DNA from: Oceanicaulis sp.
GTDB lineage: Bacteria > Pseudomonadota > Alphaproteobacteria > Caulobacterales > Maricaulaceae
Assembly (NCBI GenBank): GCA_040112665.1
Contig: CP157796.1
Span: forward strand, 1,614,813-1,678,812
Length of the DNA: 64,000 nucleotides
Reading direction: 5' to 3'
The notes beneath the pieces are model-generated. The model was not told where the DNA came from, ran no database searches, and was given only the letters and a program-made list of their open reading frames with translations. The translations under genes were made by a program, and so were the position numbers. Below, in pieces: positions 1 through 8,149 of this stretch; the stretch's first letter is position 1, and every line of letters begins with the position of its first letter.

Positions 1-933
1 CCCGGCGCGGCGGGCGGCGGGGTCGGAACTTGCGCGCCAGTCCTTGATCGCGGCGCGCACGCCTGCCGGCAGAAAAACGATCGCGGGAAAGAAAAGGACG
101 GGCAGCAAGAGAAGGTGAAGGCCGGGCGGAGCGCCGTGGCCTTCGTCGCCGGAGACGATCTTGGGGGCGAGATCGCCGCCGATCGCGCCGGCCAGAAACC
201 CGCCTTCGGTCATGAGCTGCACGGCGACGAGCCAGGGCGCGACGATGAGCGCGGCGAGCAGCGGGCCCGGCCAGAAGGCCAGCGGCAGAGCCCAGCGCCA
301 GCGCCGCTCCAGCCCGGCCAGAGCCAGTACGGCGAGCCCGGCGGCCACAGGCGCGACCGGGCCCTTGATCAATGCGCCGATCCCCACCGCGGCCCACCAG
401 GCGGCCGCCCAGGCGCGCCCACCGTTCCGGCGCGCGGTCGGATCTGTAAGGTCGAAGGCCAGTCTCAGCCTGACGAAGGCGTAGAACGCCGCCGCGCAAC
501 TCGCAGTCAGCACGGCGTCGGTCTTTGCGATGCCGGCCTCGGTCCCGAGAAGGACGCCGACGGCCAGGGTCGCGCCTGCGCCGAGCGCCGCCCGGCCGCC
601 ATACAGCCGGCCCGCCGCGAGCGCGGCGAACGCTGCGGCGAGCGCCGCGCCCAGCAGGGAGGGCAGCCGATAGGCCCAGATCGCGCGGGCTTCTTCTGAG
701 GAGACGAGCGCGACCGCGGCGGCCTGCATCCAGTAGATCCCGACAGGCTTTTTATTGCGAGGCACGTCGAGATACCGGATTTCGACGAAATTCCCGCTCT
801 CGATCATCTGCGCGGCGGCCTGGGCGTAGCGGGCCTCGTCGCGGTCCAGAACAGGCAGGGTGAAGACGCCGGCGAGCCCTGCAAACAGCGCCAGAAGGGC
901 GGCGACAACGGCGGCGCGAGCCGGCGTCGGCAT
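1..933 (-). CDS. ArnT-like polyprenyl-phosphate glycosyltransferase, C-terminus beyond window
   Basis: An open frame of 311 codons runs from an ATG at 933 off the left edge, so only the N-terminal part is visible. After a first membrane segment (about residues 7-29) comes DRDEARYAQAA at residues 30-40, the periplasmic acidic motif of GT39/GT83 membrane glycosyltransferases such as ArnT, and then NKKPVGIYWMQ, typical of the same family. Further hydrophobic Ala/Leu-rich helices follow. Enzymes of this family transfer a sugar from a polyprenyl phosphate to a lipid or protein acceptor on the periplasmic side. It is divergent from the GT2 gene at 1080, which could make the lipid-linked donor. The acceptor (lipid A, protein or other glycan) cannot be told from sequence. 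Confidence 0.8.
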   Translation of the reverse strand, partial: MPTPARAAVVAALLALFAGLAGVFTLPVLDRDEARYAQAAAQMIESGNFVEIRYLDVPRNKKPVGIYWMQAAAVALVSSEEARAIWAYRLPSLLGAALAAAFAALAAGRLYGGRAALGAGATLAVGVLLGTEAGIAKTDAVLTASCAAAFYAFVRLRLAFDLTDPTARRNGGRAWAAAWWAAVGIGALIKGPVAPVAAGLAVLALAGLERRWRWALPLAFWPGPLLAALIVAPWLVAVQLMTEGGFLAGAIGGDLAPKIVSGDEGHGAPPGLHLLLLPVLFFPAIVFLPAGVRAAIKDWRASSDPAARRAG

Positions 934-1079
934 GTCGAGGACTCCGCCCTTCAAACCCTCGTCCTTCTGGTTGGAAACAGAAAAAATGCGTGCTTCGCTC
1001 AGCGATACGGGTATGAAACGCGGCGATCCGAACTGCAAGCGCGCCGGGCGAGCTGACCCCGGCGGGATGAAACGGCGAA

Positions 1080-1841
1080 ATGACCAACACCTCCACCGCA
1101 CCGGTCGCGAGCGCGCGCGAAGACCTCGTCTCCATCGTCGCGCCGATGCATGACGAAGAAGGCAACGCCGCCGCGCTGGCCCGTGAAATCTACGCGGTCA
1201 TGAAAGAGCGTGCGCACGAGATCGTGCTCGTCAACGACTGCTCGAAGGACGGCACGCTCGACGAGCTGGTCGCGGCGAAATCCGACGTGCCGACGCTGCG
1301 CGTGGTCAGCCACCGCGCCAACGCCGGGCAGAGCCGTGCCATACGCACCGGCGTGATCTGCGCGAAGGGAGCGGTGGTCTGCACGCTGGACGGGGATGGT
1401 CAGAACCCGCCTGAATTCATTCCCGCGCTCGTCGACAGGCTGACCCGCGCCGACGCGCCCGCCGCGCTCGGCATGGTGGCGGGCCGCCGGGTGGGCCGTC
1501 AGGACAGTGCGGGCAAGAAGCTCGCCTCACGCCTGGGCAATGGGATCCGCAAGCGGCTCCTCAACGACGACGCTGACGATACGGGATGCGGGCTCAAAGC
1601 GTTCAAGCGCGACGCCTATCTGCTGCTGCCCTTCTTCGATCACCAGCACCGCTTCCTGCCGGCCCTGATGAAGCGCGAAGGCTTCATCGTGGAGTTCGAA
1701 AACGTGGGCCACAGGCCACGCACCGCGGGTAAATCGAAGTACACCAATCTGGGCCGCCTTTTCGCCTCTTTGAGCGATATGGTAGGTGTTATGTGGCTCA
1801 ACAGCCGGGCCAGACGGCCTGGCGGCTGGGACGAGTCCTGA
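1080..1841 (+). CDS. GT2 family polyprenyl-phosphate glycosyltransferase (DPM1/ArnC-like)
   Basis: A protein of 253 residues with a GT-A fold signature: VSIVAPMHDEEGN near the N-terminus, VNDCSKDGT for nucleotide-sugar binding, and LDGDGQNPPE, which contains the metal-binding acidic motif. This pattern matches dolichol/undecaprenyl-phosphate sugar synthases. It lacks the C-terminal pair of membrane helices found in ArnC/GtrB, so it resembles soluble DPM1-type enzymes. It is divergent from the ArnT-like gene, and the two could act in sequence, the cytoplasmic enzyme loading the lipid carrier and the membrane enzyme transferring the sugar. The small membrane protein at 1903 follows on the same strand. 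The sugar is not predictable. Confidence 0.8.
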   Translation: MTNTSTAPVASAREDLVSIVAPMHDEEGNAAALAREIYAVMKERAHEIVLVNDCSKDGTLDELVAAKSDVPTLRVVSHRANAGQSRAIRTGVICAKGAVVCTLDGDGQNPPEFIPALVDRLTRADAPAALGMVAGRRVGRQDSAGKKLASRLGNGIRKRLLNDDADDTGCGLKAFKRDAYLLLPFFDHQHRFLPALMKREGFIVEFENVGHRPRTAGKSKYTNLGRLFASLSDMVGVMWLNSRARRPGGWDES

Positions 1842-1902
1842 AACCCGCCGCTTTGCTTGGGCGTTGTTTCAGAGCACTCGTCGGGGGGAGAGGAGACTGA
1901 CG

Positions 1903-2469
1903 ATGGCCGGACCCACAGGCAGCGGCGTGGCGGTCGGACTTGCGTCCGCAGACCAGCAAGGCAACCAAGGCGGGGGACTCAGCGTGTTCAACATTTTCCC
2001 ATTAATGCTCATTCCGGTGCTGATCTACGTGGTCGTAGGTCTGATCACCGGCATGGGCGACGTGACCGGCTTTGTCGGCACGATCCAGGATTTCCAGTCC
2101 GGGCTTTGCCAGGGCATGGCCAATGCAGGCCCTGACGCCGGCGCCTGCCGCGTGGGCGCGCTGCATGGCACGCTGTTCTCGCTGGGCCTGCCCAGCGGGG
2201 TCTGGACGATCTCCACCGGCGACCTGATCCTGATGATCGGCCTGGTGGTCCTGTTCATCGAGATGATCAAATCGGCCGGTTCGGGCACGGCGACGCTGCT
2301 CAATCACGGCCTGTCCATGGCCACCTTCCTGATCAGCATCCTGCTGTTCCTGCTGGTGCCCATGTTCGCCACCTCGGTGTTCTTCCTGATCACCCTGATG
2401 GCGCTGATGGACGTCGTCGCGGGCTTCTCGATCACCGCGATCGCCGCGCGCCGCGACCTCGGCACCTAA
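1903..2469 (+). CDS. conserved membrane protein, four predicted helices
   Basis: A protein of 188 residues. The ATG at 1903 is chosen because a purine-rich GGGGGAGAGGAG lies just upstream; an upstream extension would overlap the glycosyltransferase out of context. After a polar N-terminus (about 28 residues) there are hydrophobic segments around FPLMLIPVLIYVVVGLI, LILMIGLVVLFIEMI, MATFLISILLFLLVPMF and FFLITLMALMDVVAGF. Between the first and second lies a loop with two Cys (GLCQGMANAGPDAGACRVG) that could form a disulphide. No known domain is recognised. It is followed by a strong terminator, so it probably ends the transcript begun by the glycosyltransferase gene. A role with the lipid-sugar enzymes is only suggested by position. 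Confidence 0.7.
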   Translation: MAGPTGSGVAVGLASADQQGNQGGGLSVFNIFPLMLIPVLIYVVVGLITGMGDVTGFVGTIQDFQSGLCQGMANAGPDAGACRVGALHGTLFSLGLPSGVWTISTGDLILMIGLVVLFIEMIKSAGSGTATLLNHGLSMATFLISILLFLLVPMFATSVFFLITLMALMDVVAGFSITAIAARRDLGT

Positions 2470-2493
2470 AGCCGGCGCGCATCACCGAACGGA

Positions 2494-2525
2494 AAAGCCC
2501 GGCTTGATCGAGCCGGGCTTTTTCA
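2494..2525 (+). terminator. intrinsic terminator after the membrane protein gene
   Basis: An AAGCCCGGCT stem pairs with AGCCGGGCTT around a short TGATCG loop and is followed by a T-run. It lies 25 bases after the stop codon at 2469. The A-run on the other side means it could also work leftward for the small genes at 2543-2973. Confidence 0.85.
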
Positions 2526-2542
2526 TGTCCGGGCCAGCCCGG

Positions 2543-2623
2543 TCAGATCATGAAGAAGAAGACCGCCAGCACGATCGCGCCGTCGCAGGCGCGCGCGGCG
2601 AGTTTGCCCGCCCGCGCGCTCAC
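2543..2623 (-). CDS. possible 26-residue hydrophobic peptide, translationally coupled
   Basis: A GTG at 2623 overlaps the stop codon of the upstream 117-residue gene in the arrangement GTGA, a typical coupled junction. The peptide reads VSARAGKLAARACDGAIVL then AVFFFMI (the GTG would be read as Met). It has a short basic N-terminus, one Cys, and a hydrophobic tail long enough to insert partly into a membrane. Nothing is recognised by similarity, and so short a frame can arise by chance. The GTGA overlap, the charge distribution and the terminator just downstream are the only support. Confidence 0.3.
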   Translation of the reverse strand: MSARAGKLAARACDGAIVLAVFFFMI

Positions 2624-2973
2624 GCCACACGCTCCATGCTGGGACGGCTGGCCGCGGCGGGGCTCTGCGCGCTGGCGTAGGCGCGGCGATAGCGGTCGCG
2701 TTCGACCGCGTCCGCGCGCAGGCCGCGGCGCGGCGCCGGGGTGTCGGTCTGAAGCGTGAGGGCGGCGCGCGCGCAGCTGCGCGAGACGGTGCCCGGGACG
2801 GTTTCGCGGTGATCGGGCCGCGCGCCGTCGCGGCGCGGCCCGGCGGGGACGAGCGCGCGCTCGCGGCTCTCCCCGCCCGCCTGACCGGCGTCCGAAGACG
2901 CCTCGACGCGACGGGCCGCCCGGGTCGGGACGGTGGAGCGGGGGCCGCGCGCGTATGGGTCGAAACCGATCAT
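2620..2973 (-). CDS. small hypothetical protein, Arg/Ala-rich
   Basis: A protein of 117 residues starting MIGFDPYARGPRSTVPTR and ending RPSMERVA. It is soluble in character, strongly basic and low in complexity, with no domain I recognise. Two larger overlapping frames are open here because of the high GC content. I prefer this frame because its start is natural, its composition is that of a soluble protein rather than the Arg/Pro-only look of shadow frames, and its end couples to a further short frame. The roughly 120 bases upstream separate it from phaR, which is transcribed in the same direction. Function unknown. Confidence 0.45.
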   Translation of the reverse strand: MIGFDPYARGPRSTVPTRAARRVEASSDAGQAGGESRERALVPAGPRRDGARPDHRETVPGTVSRSCARAALTLQTDTPAPRRGLRADAVERDRYRRAYASAQSPAAASRPSMERVA

Positions 2974-3089
2974 ACACAGGACAATGCAACAGCCGGGCCG
3001 AAGTTTAACCCGGGATTCACCTGTGTTGACGTTTCGTTACCGGCCGCACGGGCCGTTCACGCGCAAAAACCGTCCCGAAACGGGACCGC

Positions 3090-3668
3090 TCAGCTCTCGC
3101 CGGCCAGCTTGTCGAGCCGCTTGCGCATCGCTTCGAGTTCGGCGCGCAGCGCCTTCACGTCCTGATCGCCTGCGTCCTGTTTCGGTTCGCTGCGCGCTTC
3201 GGCGCCGGGCATGGCCGGGGTGAACATCTTCATGGCCTGCTGGAACATCGCCATGTTGCGCTTGGCGGTCTCCTCGATCAGCGCCATCGAGGCGGCCGGA
3301 TCGGTCATCGCGCCGGCCATCTTGTCGCGCAGCTCGGCCTGCTGCTTGGCGAAGCTCTGCATGCTCATGTTCAGATAGCCCGGCACCATGGACTGCATGG
3401 AGTCGCCGTAAAACCCGATCAGCTGGCGCAGGAACTCGACCGGCAGCAGGGTCTCGCCCTTGCTCTCCTCCTCGAAGATGATCTGGGCGAGCACGGCGCG
3501 GGTCAGATCCTCGCCGCTCTTGGCGTCGACGACCTGGAAGTCGCGGCCCTGTTTCACCAGCTCGCGCAGATGGTCGAGCGTCACGTACCGGCTCGCCGAG
3601 GTGTCGTAGAGCCGCCGGTTCGCGTATTTCTTGATTACGATCGGCGTTTCGCTTCGGTCTTCCGCCAT
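3090..3668 (-). CDS. phaR: polyhydroxyalkanoate synthesis repressor PhaR
   Basis: A protein of 192 residues. The N-terminal region (about 10-75) reads VIKKYANRRLYDTSASRYVT and continues with a DLTRAVLAQIIFEEE segment, which is the conserved PHB/PHA accumulation regulator DNA-binding domain. A PHB-accumulation regulatory domain follows (LLPVEFLRQLIGFYGDSMQ), and the C-terminus ends in a short coiled coil (LRAELEAMRKRLDKL). PhaR binds PHA granules and represses phasin and PHA genes until polymer forms. The gene is divergent from phaB across 227 bases, which fits the usual regulation of PHA genes by PhaR. No phaC or phaA is visible in the window. Confidence 0.95.
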   Translation of the reverse strand: MAEDRSETPIVIKKYANRRLYDTSASRYVTLDHLRELVKQGRDFQVVDAKSGEDLTRAVLAQIIFEEESKGETLLPVEFLRQLIGFYGDSMQSMVPGYLNMSMQSFAKQQAELRDKMAGAMTDPAASMALIEETAKRNMAMFQQAMKMFTPAMPGAEARSEPKQDAGDQDVKALRAELEAMRKRLDKLAGES

Positions 3669-3895
3669 GGGTGCTCCTCCGTTCGCCGGCGCGCGCCTCC
3701 CGCTGCCGGCCCGTCTCGAATTTTCTTGTCCTGCGGCTGACGATCGCCTCGACAGCCGCCGCTTATGAGTCGATAAAACCCCGGTCGGACGGGGCCGCCG
3801 GCGCCGTCCTCTCAGACAGCGATTGCTGCGCTAGCGAGGCGGCGTTGCTGCGCAGCATAGACCCATGACGGTCCGGGGGACAGGGAGATTTGAAC

Positions 3896-4621
3896 ATGGC
3901 GAGGACGGCTCTGGTGACGGGCGGAACCCGCGGAATCGGCAAGGCGATTTCCGTCGCGCTGAAGGACGCGGGCTATACCGTGGCTGCGAACTACGCAGGC
4001 AATGACGAAGCGGCGAAGGCGTTCACCGAAGAGACGGGAATCGCCGCTTATAAATGGTCGGTCGCCGATTACGAGGCCTGCGCGGCCGGGATCGCCAAGG
4101 TCGAGGCCGAGCACGGACCGGTCGACATTCTTGTGAACAACGCCGGCATCACGCGCGACGCGCCGTTTCACAAGATGACCGTCGAGCAATGGCGCGAGGT
4201 CATCGACTGCAATCTCTCCGGCGTGTTCAACATGACCCATCCGCTCTGGAACGGTATGCGAGACCGCAATTTCGGCCGCATCGTCCAGATCAGCTCGATC
4301 AACGGCCAGAAGGGCCAGTTCGCTCAGGCGAACTACTCCGCCGCCAAGGCCGGCGATCTGGGTTTCACCCGCGCGCTCGCCCAGGAAGGCGCGCGCAAGG
4401 GCATCACCGTGAACGCCATCTGCCCGGGCTATATCGCGACCGAAATGGTCATGGCGGTGCCCGAGCACGTGCGCGAGCAGATCATCGCGACGATCCCCAC
4501 AGGCCGCCTCGGCACGCCCGAGGAGATCGCCCGCTGCGTGGTGTTCCTGGTTTCCGACGAGGCCGGTTTCATCACCGGCGCCACGCTGACGGCCAATGGC
4601 GGCCAGTACATGGCCTCGTAA
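3896..4621 (+). CDS. phaB: acetoacetyl-CoA reductase PhaB
   Basis: A protein of 241 residues, a classical short-chain dehydrogenase. It has the NADPH site TGGTRGIG (8-15), NNAG (81-84) and a catalytic Ser134-Tyr147-Lys151 triad in SSINGQKGQFAQANYSAAK-type context, which is diagnostic of PhaB rather than FabG. It reduces acetoacetyl-CoA to (R)-3-hydroxybutyryl-CoA for polyhydroxybutyrate synthesis. I start at the ATG at 3896, which has a GGGGACAGGGAG ribosome site nine bases upstream; a TTG two codons earlier is also in frame. Regulation by the divergent phaR is likely. Confidence 0.95.
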   Translation: MARTALVTGGTRGIGKAISVALKDAGYTVAANYAGNDEAAKAFTEETGIAAYKWSVADYEACAAGIAKVEAEHGPVDILVNNAGITRDAPFHKMTVEQWREVIDCNLSGVFNMTHPLWNGMRDRNFGRIVQISSINGQKGQFAQANYSAAKAGDLGFTRALAQEGARKGITVNAICPGYIATEMVMAVPEHVREQIIATIPTGRLGTPEEIARCVVFLVSDEAGFITGATLTANGGQYMAS

Positions 4622-4717
4622 AGAGCGCGGCTTATACGAGCGATGTTCATCAAGGCGCCGAAAATTGGGCGGCCCGGCGCCCCATAATCGCCACGCGACC
4701 GGGTAAGCTGCGCGACC

Positions 4718-5443
4718 ATGATCAGGGGTCTTTCAACCCTTTTCGTGCTGGCGGCCGGGGTGTTGGCGCTGCTGGGCGCGGAAGGGGCCGCGCAGTCGAA
4801 TCCGTTCCAGCAGCTGGCGCGCTCCGGACAGGAAGCGTCCGGCTCGCACTGGTATGAGCGCGTCGACGGGCGCGGCCGGCTGATCTTCGATCAGTCCGGA
4901 CGGGCGGGCCTCGTGTGGGAAGAGGGTTCGATGGAAGTCGTCGCGGTCTATCGCAGCCGCGCCGCCGGGGGCGGAGAAGTCTGGCTCACCGACACGGACC
5001 GCACGCTGCTGCGCCAGACCAATCTGGGCGGCTGGACGTATTTCCCGCCCGACCGCCGCGACGGCGTCATCATCGAACAGCTCGGCCCGGCGCGCACGAT
5101 CGTCGGCGCGCCTGCAGGCGAGTCCGAGCTTCAGCGCGCCGCCGAAGAGATGGTCGACCGGCTCGTCCGGCTCAGCCGCAACGAGGTCACCGTCCAGCTC
5201 ACCAGCCTGTCTGCGGCGGAAAACGCCTATATCATCGACGCGCTGGCCATGATCGTTCTGGGGGCGGAAGCCGCCCCGCGACGCGATCTGCGCGGGCTCG
5301 AAGTGGTCCGCGTCGGCTTCGGCGAAGCGCCCCGCGCCGACTATGACGGCCGGACCCTCGACGTGACGGTGGACGTGCGCCGCGGGTATGCGGGCCGGCC
5401 GAGCTCGGATTACATCCGCCGCACGATCGAGGACGGCGCCTAG
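4718..5443 (+). CDS. secreted protein of unknown function, DUF4908-like
   Basis: A protein of 241 residues with a Sec signal peptide (MIRGLSTLFVLAAGVLALLG to about residue 27, AEGAAQ cleavage region). The mature part starts with short beta-rich segments, GRLIFDQSGRAGLVWEEG and WLTDTDRTLLRQTNLGGWTY, resembling the DUF4908 proteins of Caulobacterales. An alpha-rich middle and a YDGRTLDVTVDVRRGYAGRPS segment follow. It is probably periplasmic. It converges with the cupin gene, and their two TAG stop codons share the same CTAG (5440-5443). The family assignment rests on pattern memory and is moderate. Confidence 0.6.
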   Translation: MIRGLSTLFVLAAGVLALLGAEGAAQSNPFQQLARSGQEASGSHWYERVDGRGRLIFDQSGRAGLVWEEGSMEVVAVYRSRAAGGGEVWLTDTDRTLLRQTNLGGWTYFPPDRRDGVIIEQLGPARTIVGAPAGESELQRAAEEMVDRLVRLSRNEVTVQLTSLSAAENAYIIDALAMIVLGAEAAPRRDLRGLEVVRVGFGEAPRADYDGRTLDVTVDVRRGYAGRPSSDYIRRTIEDGA

Positions 5444-5898
5444 AGCGGCGGGCCGTCCGGCGAGGGCCGCCAGTGCGGCGGCGCCAGCTGAAACCCTGAA
5501 AACTCGAAACCGGGCGCGACGACGCAGCTGACCAGCGTCCAGGCGCCGAGCGATTCGGCGGCCTGCCAGGCGTTCGCCGGCACGATCGCCTGGGGCCGTT
5601 CGCCCGCTCTCAGATCCGGCCCGAGCCGGGTGGACGCCGCGTTCACGCCGTCTTCTGAGATCGTCAGCGCAAGCGGCGCGCCGGCCTGCCAGAGCCAGAT
5701 TTCCGCCGCGTCCACCTTGTGCCAGGCCGACACCTGATCGGCGGCGAGCAGGAAATAGATCGCAGTGAAACGCGCCCGCCCGTCGGGCCCCGGACCGTCG
5801 CGGAAGGTCTCGACGAACCAGCCGCCCTCGGGGTGCGGGCTCATCGACAGCATGCGCACGATTTCCTGAACCCCCAGATCGCCGGCCGGTCTCGTCAT
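5440..5898 (-). CDS. cupin-fold protein, DUF985 family
   Basis: A protein of 152 residues from the ATG at 5898; GTG and TTG codons at 5916 and 5919 would add seven residues. It contains SPHPEGGWFVETFRD, then FTAIYFLLAADQVSAWHKVDAAEIW and VPANAWQAAESLGAWTLVSCVVAPGFEFSGFQLA. These are the hallmarks of the DUF985 cupins (YML079w-like), a double-stranded beta-helix with a small-molecule pocket. The catalytic role of the family is unresolved. It ends in the CTAG shared with the gene at 4718. Confidence 0.85.
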   Translation of the reverse strand: MTRPAGDLGVQEIVRMLSMSPHPEGGWFVETFRDGPGPDGRARFTAIYFLLAADQVSAWHKVDAAEIWLWQAGAPLALTISEDGVNAASTRLGPDLRAGERPQAIVPANAWQAAESLGAWTLVSCVVAPGFEFSGFQLAPPHWRPSPDGPPL

Positions 5899-5978
5899 CT
5901 CGCACGCCCTGTTCACCAAATTTCCATTTCAATATGCGACTGAGGCCAATCAAACCGGTCACGGCGAACGATGCAAGC

Positions 5979-7100
5979 ATGGCCCGAGACAGTTACGGCA
6001 AGCTCAGTTTTCTGAAGCGCGGCGGCTCGACGAGCCGCGTGATCGACCTCGTGTCGATCCGCGAACGGTTCGGCGATACGCCGGGCTGGGCGAAGCGGCC
6101 GCTGTTCAGGATGAGCCGGCTCAATCGTGGTTTCGTGGTCAAGCACACCCTACGCGCCTGGGAACGTGATCAGCTGGGCGGCGACCGCACCTCGGCGACG
6201 AAGGTCATCATCCCGATCTCCGATCGCGATCTGGATCTCGGCGGGCATTCGATCTTCGTGGAGAGCCACGATTTCGAAGCCAAGCTCTCACACCATCTCG
6301 GGGTGACGTCCGATACGCCGGCCTTTGCGCTCGACGCGCAGCGGCTGCGCCAGCTCGCGGGCCTGCCGAGCTTCGATCCCTATCTCCTGCACGAGTTTTT
6401 CCGCCGCGAAGGCGCGGACATCGACCCGTGCTATTTCACGATCTCGGACGGCGAGCTCGCGAAGATCACCGAATTCGTCGCCGGCCAGATCGACATGCTG
6501 GTCAGAAAGGCGATGGGCGGCTCGGATCTGGCGACGCGCGAGAAGTCGCGCAGGCTCGCGAAGGTGCTTTTCGAAGACGAGAACTCCGAACAGCTCGTCG
6601 TGCTGCGCGACGCGCTGCGCATGACCGAGAAGGAGTATCGCGACGGCGTCTTCGGCTGGAAGGGCACGCTCTATTATTCGTGGCGGTCCAGCGACTGCTA
6701 CGCCGACCTGACCGGGTTCCTGCGCGATCTCACCAGCACGCGCATCGTCGGACTGAGCGACGCCGACCGGTCCGAGATCCGCACCGTCATCGCTTCGATC
6801 ACCCAGCTGTCCATGGGCCGCTGGAGCCGGCTGAAGAGCCGGCTCGACGCCTATCACACCGAGTTCCGGCGCTTCGTCGAGCGCGGCGACCCGGGCGCGC
6901 TGAAGACATTCATGACCCGCGCGCCGACCCTGTTCGTGGAGATGGGCGAGGATATCGGCCGGCTGCAGCACGTCTCGTCCTACTGGCGCTTCTGGACCAA
7001 GGACCGGCGCAGCCGCCAGATGAGCGGTATGGAAGCCTTCGACCTCCTGCCTGACTTCGAAGCCGCCCTGCAGGTCACCGACCACCGCGACGCGGCCTGA
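5979..7100 (+). CDS. conserved hypothetical protein, about 370 residues
   Basis: A soluble protein of 373 residues beginning MARDSYGKLSFLKRGG. An ATG at 5934 is also in frame, but those 15 codons use A/T-ending codons (CGA, CCA, AAA, GAT, GCA) unlike the rest of the gene, so I treat them as leader. It has no signal peptide or membrane helix and no domain I can name. Charged helical stretches (REKSRRLAKVLFEDENSEQ) and Trp/Tyr-rich motifs (FGWKGTLYYSWRSSDCYADL, SSYWRFWTKDRRSRQM) suggest a folded helical cytoplasmic protein. It stands alone between the cupin gene and a repeat element. Confidence 0.7.
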   Translation: MARDSYGKLSFLKRGGSTSRVIDLVSIRERFGDTPGWAKRPLFRMSRLNRGFVVKHTLRAWERDQLGGDRTSATKVIIPISDRDLDLGGHSIFVESHDFEAKLSHHLGVTSDTPAFALDAQRLRQLAGLPSFDPYLLHEFFRREGADIDPCYFTISDGELAKITEFVAGQIDMLVRKAMGGSDLATREKSRRLAKVLFEDENSEQLVVLRDALRMTEKEYRDGVFGWKGTLYYSWRSSDCYADLTGFLRDLTSTRIVGLSDADRSEIRTVIASITQLSMGRWSRLKSRLDAYHTEFRRFVERGDPGALKTFMTRAPTLFVEMGEDIGRLQHVSSYWRFWTKDRRSRQMSGMEAFDLLPDFEAALQVTDHRDAA

Positions 7101-7111
7101 GTGTCGGCGCC

Positions 7112-7259
7112 CCCCACCCCGGCCCTCCCCCGAGGGGGAGGGAGGGCTGTCCTTATGGCCGCGTCCGATGATGAACGCCGAGCAGAGGCGGCCTATGCAG
7201 GCTTTCGTCAGCCGGCTCGACGCCCCTCCCTCCCCTTGAGGGGAGGGCCGGGGTGGGGT
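7112..7259. repeat. composite inverted-repeat element, copy A (MITE/REP-like)
   Basis: Two near-identical arms of about 36 bases face each other at 7112-7146 and 7222-7259. Each joins a CCCCACCCCGGCCCTCCCC block to its internal hairpin partner GGGGAGGGAGGG. The roughly 75-base interior is not coding in any convincing frame. The element fills the space between two convergent genes and would fold into a large hairpin that could end transcription from both sides. A related but differently arranged copy is at 36631-36771. Confidence 0.75.
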
Positions 7260-7285
7260 GGAGCGGCCTGCATCAAAGGTCGTTG

Positions 7286-8053
7286 TTAAAACGCGTCCTT
7301 CCGCCGCCGAACCTCGGCGAAGACCTCCCAGTCCTCGGCCTGCTGCAGGCCGAGGCGCGCCCTGAGCGCGGGATCGTCCCAGCGCAGGAACGGGTTCGCT
7401 TCGAGCTCTGCGGCCAGCACCGTGGGCACGGTCGGCTCGTTTTTGCTGCGCAGCAAATCGACCTTTTCGGCATAGCGTTGAAGCGCCGGATTCTCCGGAT
7501 CGACGCTGAGCGCAAAGCGGGCGTTCGCCTGCGTATACTCGTGCGCACAATAGATCACCGTTTCGGGCGGCAGGGCGCGAAGCCGCGACAGTGAGGCGTG
7601 CATTTGCTGCGGGGTGCCTTCGAACAATCGCCCGCACCCCAGCGCGAACAGCGCGTCGCCGACGAAGGCCGCGCCCTCGCTTTCAAACCAGTAGGCGATA
7701 TGGCCTTTCGTGTGCCCGCCGACATCGATGACCTGGGCTTCGAGATCGCCCAGCCGCACCCGGTCGCCATGGCTCACCGCCCGGTCGACATGGCCGATCG
7801 CAGCCGCTTCGGCCGCCGGTGCGATCACGGCCGCGCCGGCCGCCTTGCGAATCTCATCGTTGCCGCCGGCATGGTCCCAGTGATGATGGGTGTTCCAGAT
7901 CTCCGCGATCGACCAGCCGGCCGCCTCGGCCTCTTCGAGATAGCGGTTCGCGTCCGGCGTATCGATCGCCGCGCACGCGCCGGTCTGCGAGCACGCGATG
8001 AGATATCCGTAATTGTCCTGAAGACAGGCAAAGCGGCGGACCTGAAGGGCCAT
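7286..8053 (-). CDS. gloB: hydroxyacylglutathione hydrolase (glyoxalase II)
   Basis: A protein of 255 residues with a metallo-beta-lactamase fold. It has the THHHWDH binuclear metal motif at residues 55-61, a VIDVGGHTKGHIAYW segment, GDALFALGCGRLFEGT, and the C-terminal HAGH-type extension YCAHEYTQANARFALSV that binds the glutathione thioester. It hydrolyses S-lactoylglutathione to lactate and glutathione in methylglyoxal detoxification. It is divergent from the methyltransferase gene at 8150. Length and motif order are normal for GloB. Confidence 0.95.
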   Translation of the reverse strand: MALQVRRFACLQDNYGYLIACSQTGACAAIDTPDANRYLEEAEAAGWSIAEIWNTHHHWDHAGGNDEIRKAAGAAVIAPAAEAAAIGHVDRAVSHGDRVRLGDLEAQVIDVGGHTKGHIAYWFESEGAAFVGDALFALGCGRLFEGTPQQMHASLSRLRALPPETVIYCAHEYTQANARFALSVDPENPALQRYAEKVDLLRSKNEPTVPTVLAAELEANPFLRWDDPALRARLGLQQAEDWEVFAEVRRRKDAF

Positions 8054-8149
8054 GATTTCACTCCGGTTCGCTGGGCGCCTTATCGACGCGGCGCGGCGGG
8101 CCTATGTTCCTGATGAACACGCGGGACCCGTCCGCAGGAGAGGCTAGGC

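Noticed and set aside
3090..4621. Complete PHA synthesis operon
   Set aside because: Only phaR and phaB are present; no PHA synthase or thiolase gene was found in the window.
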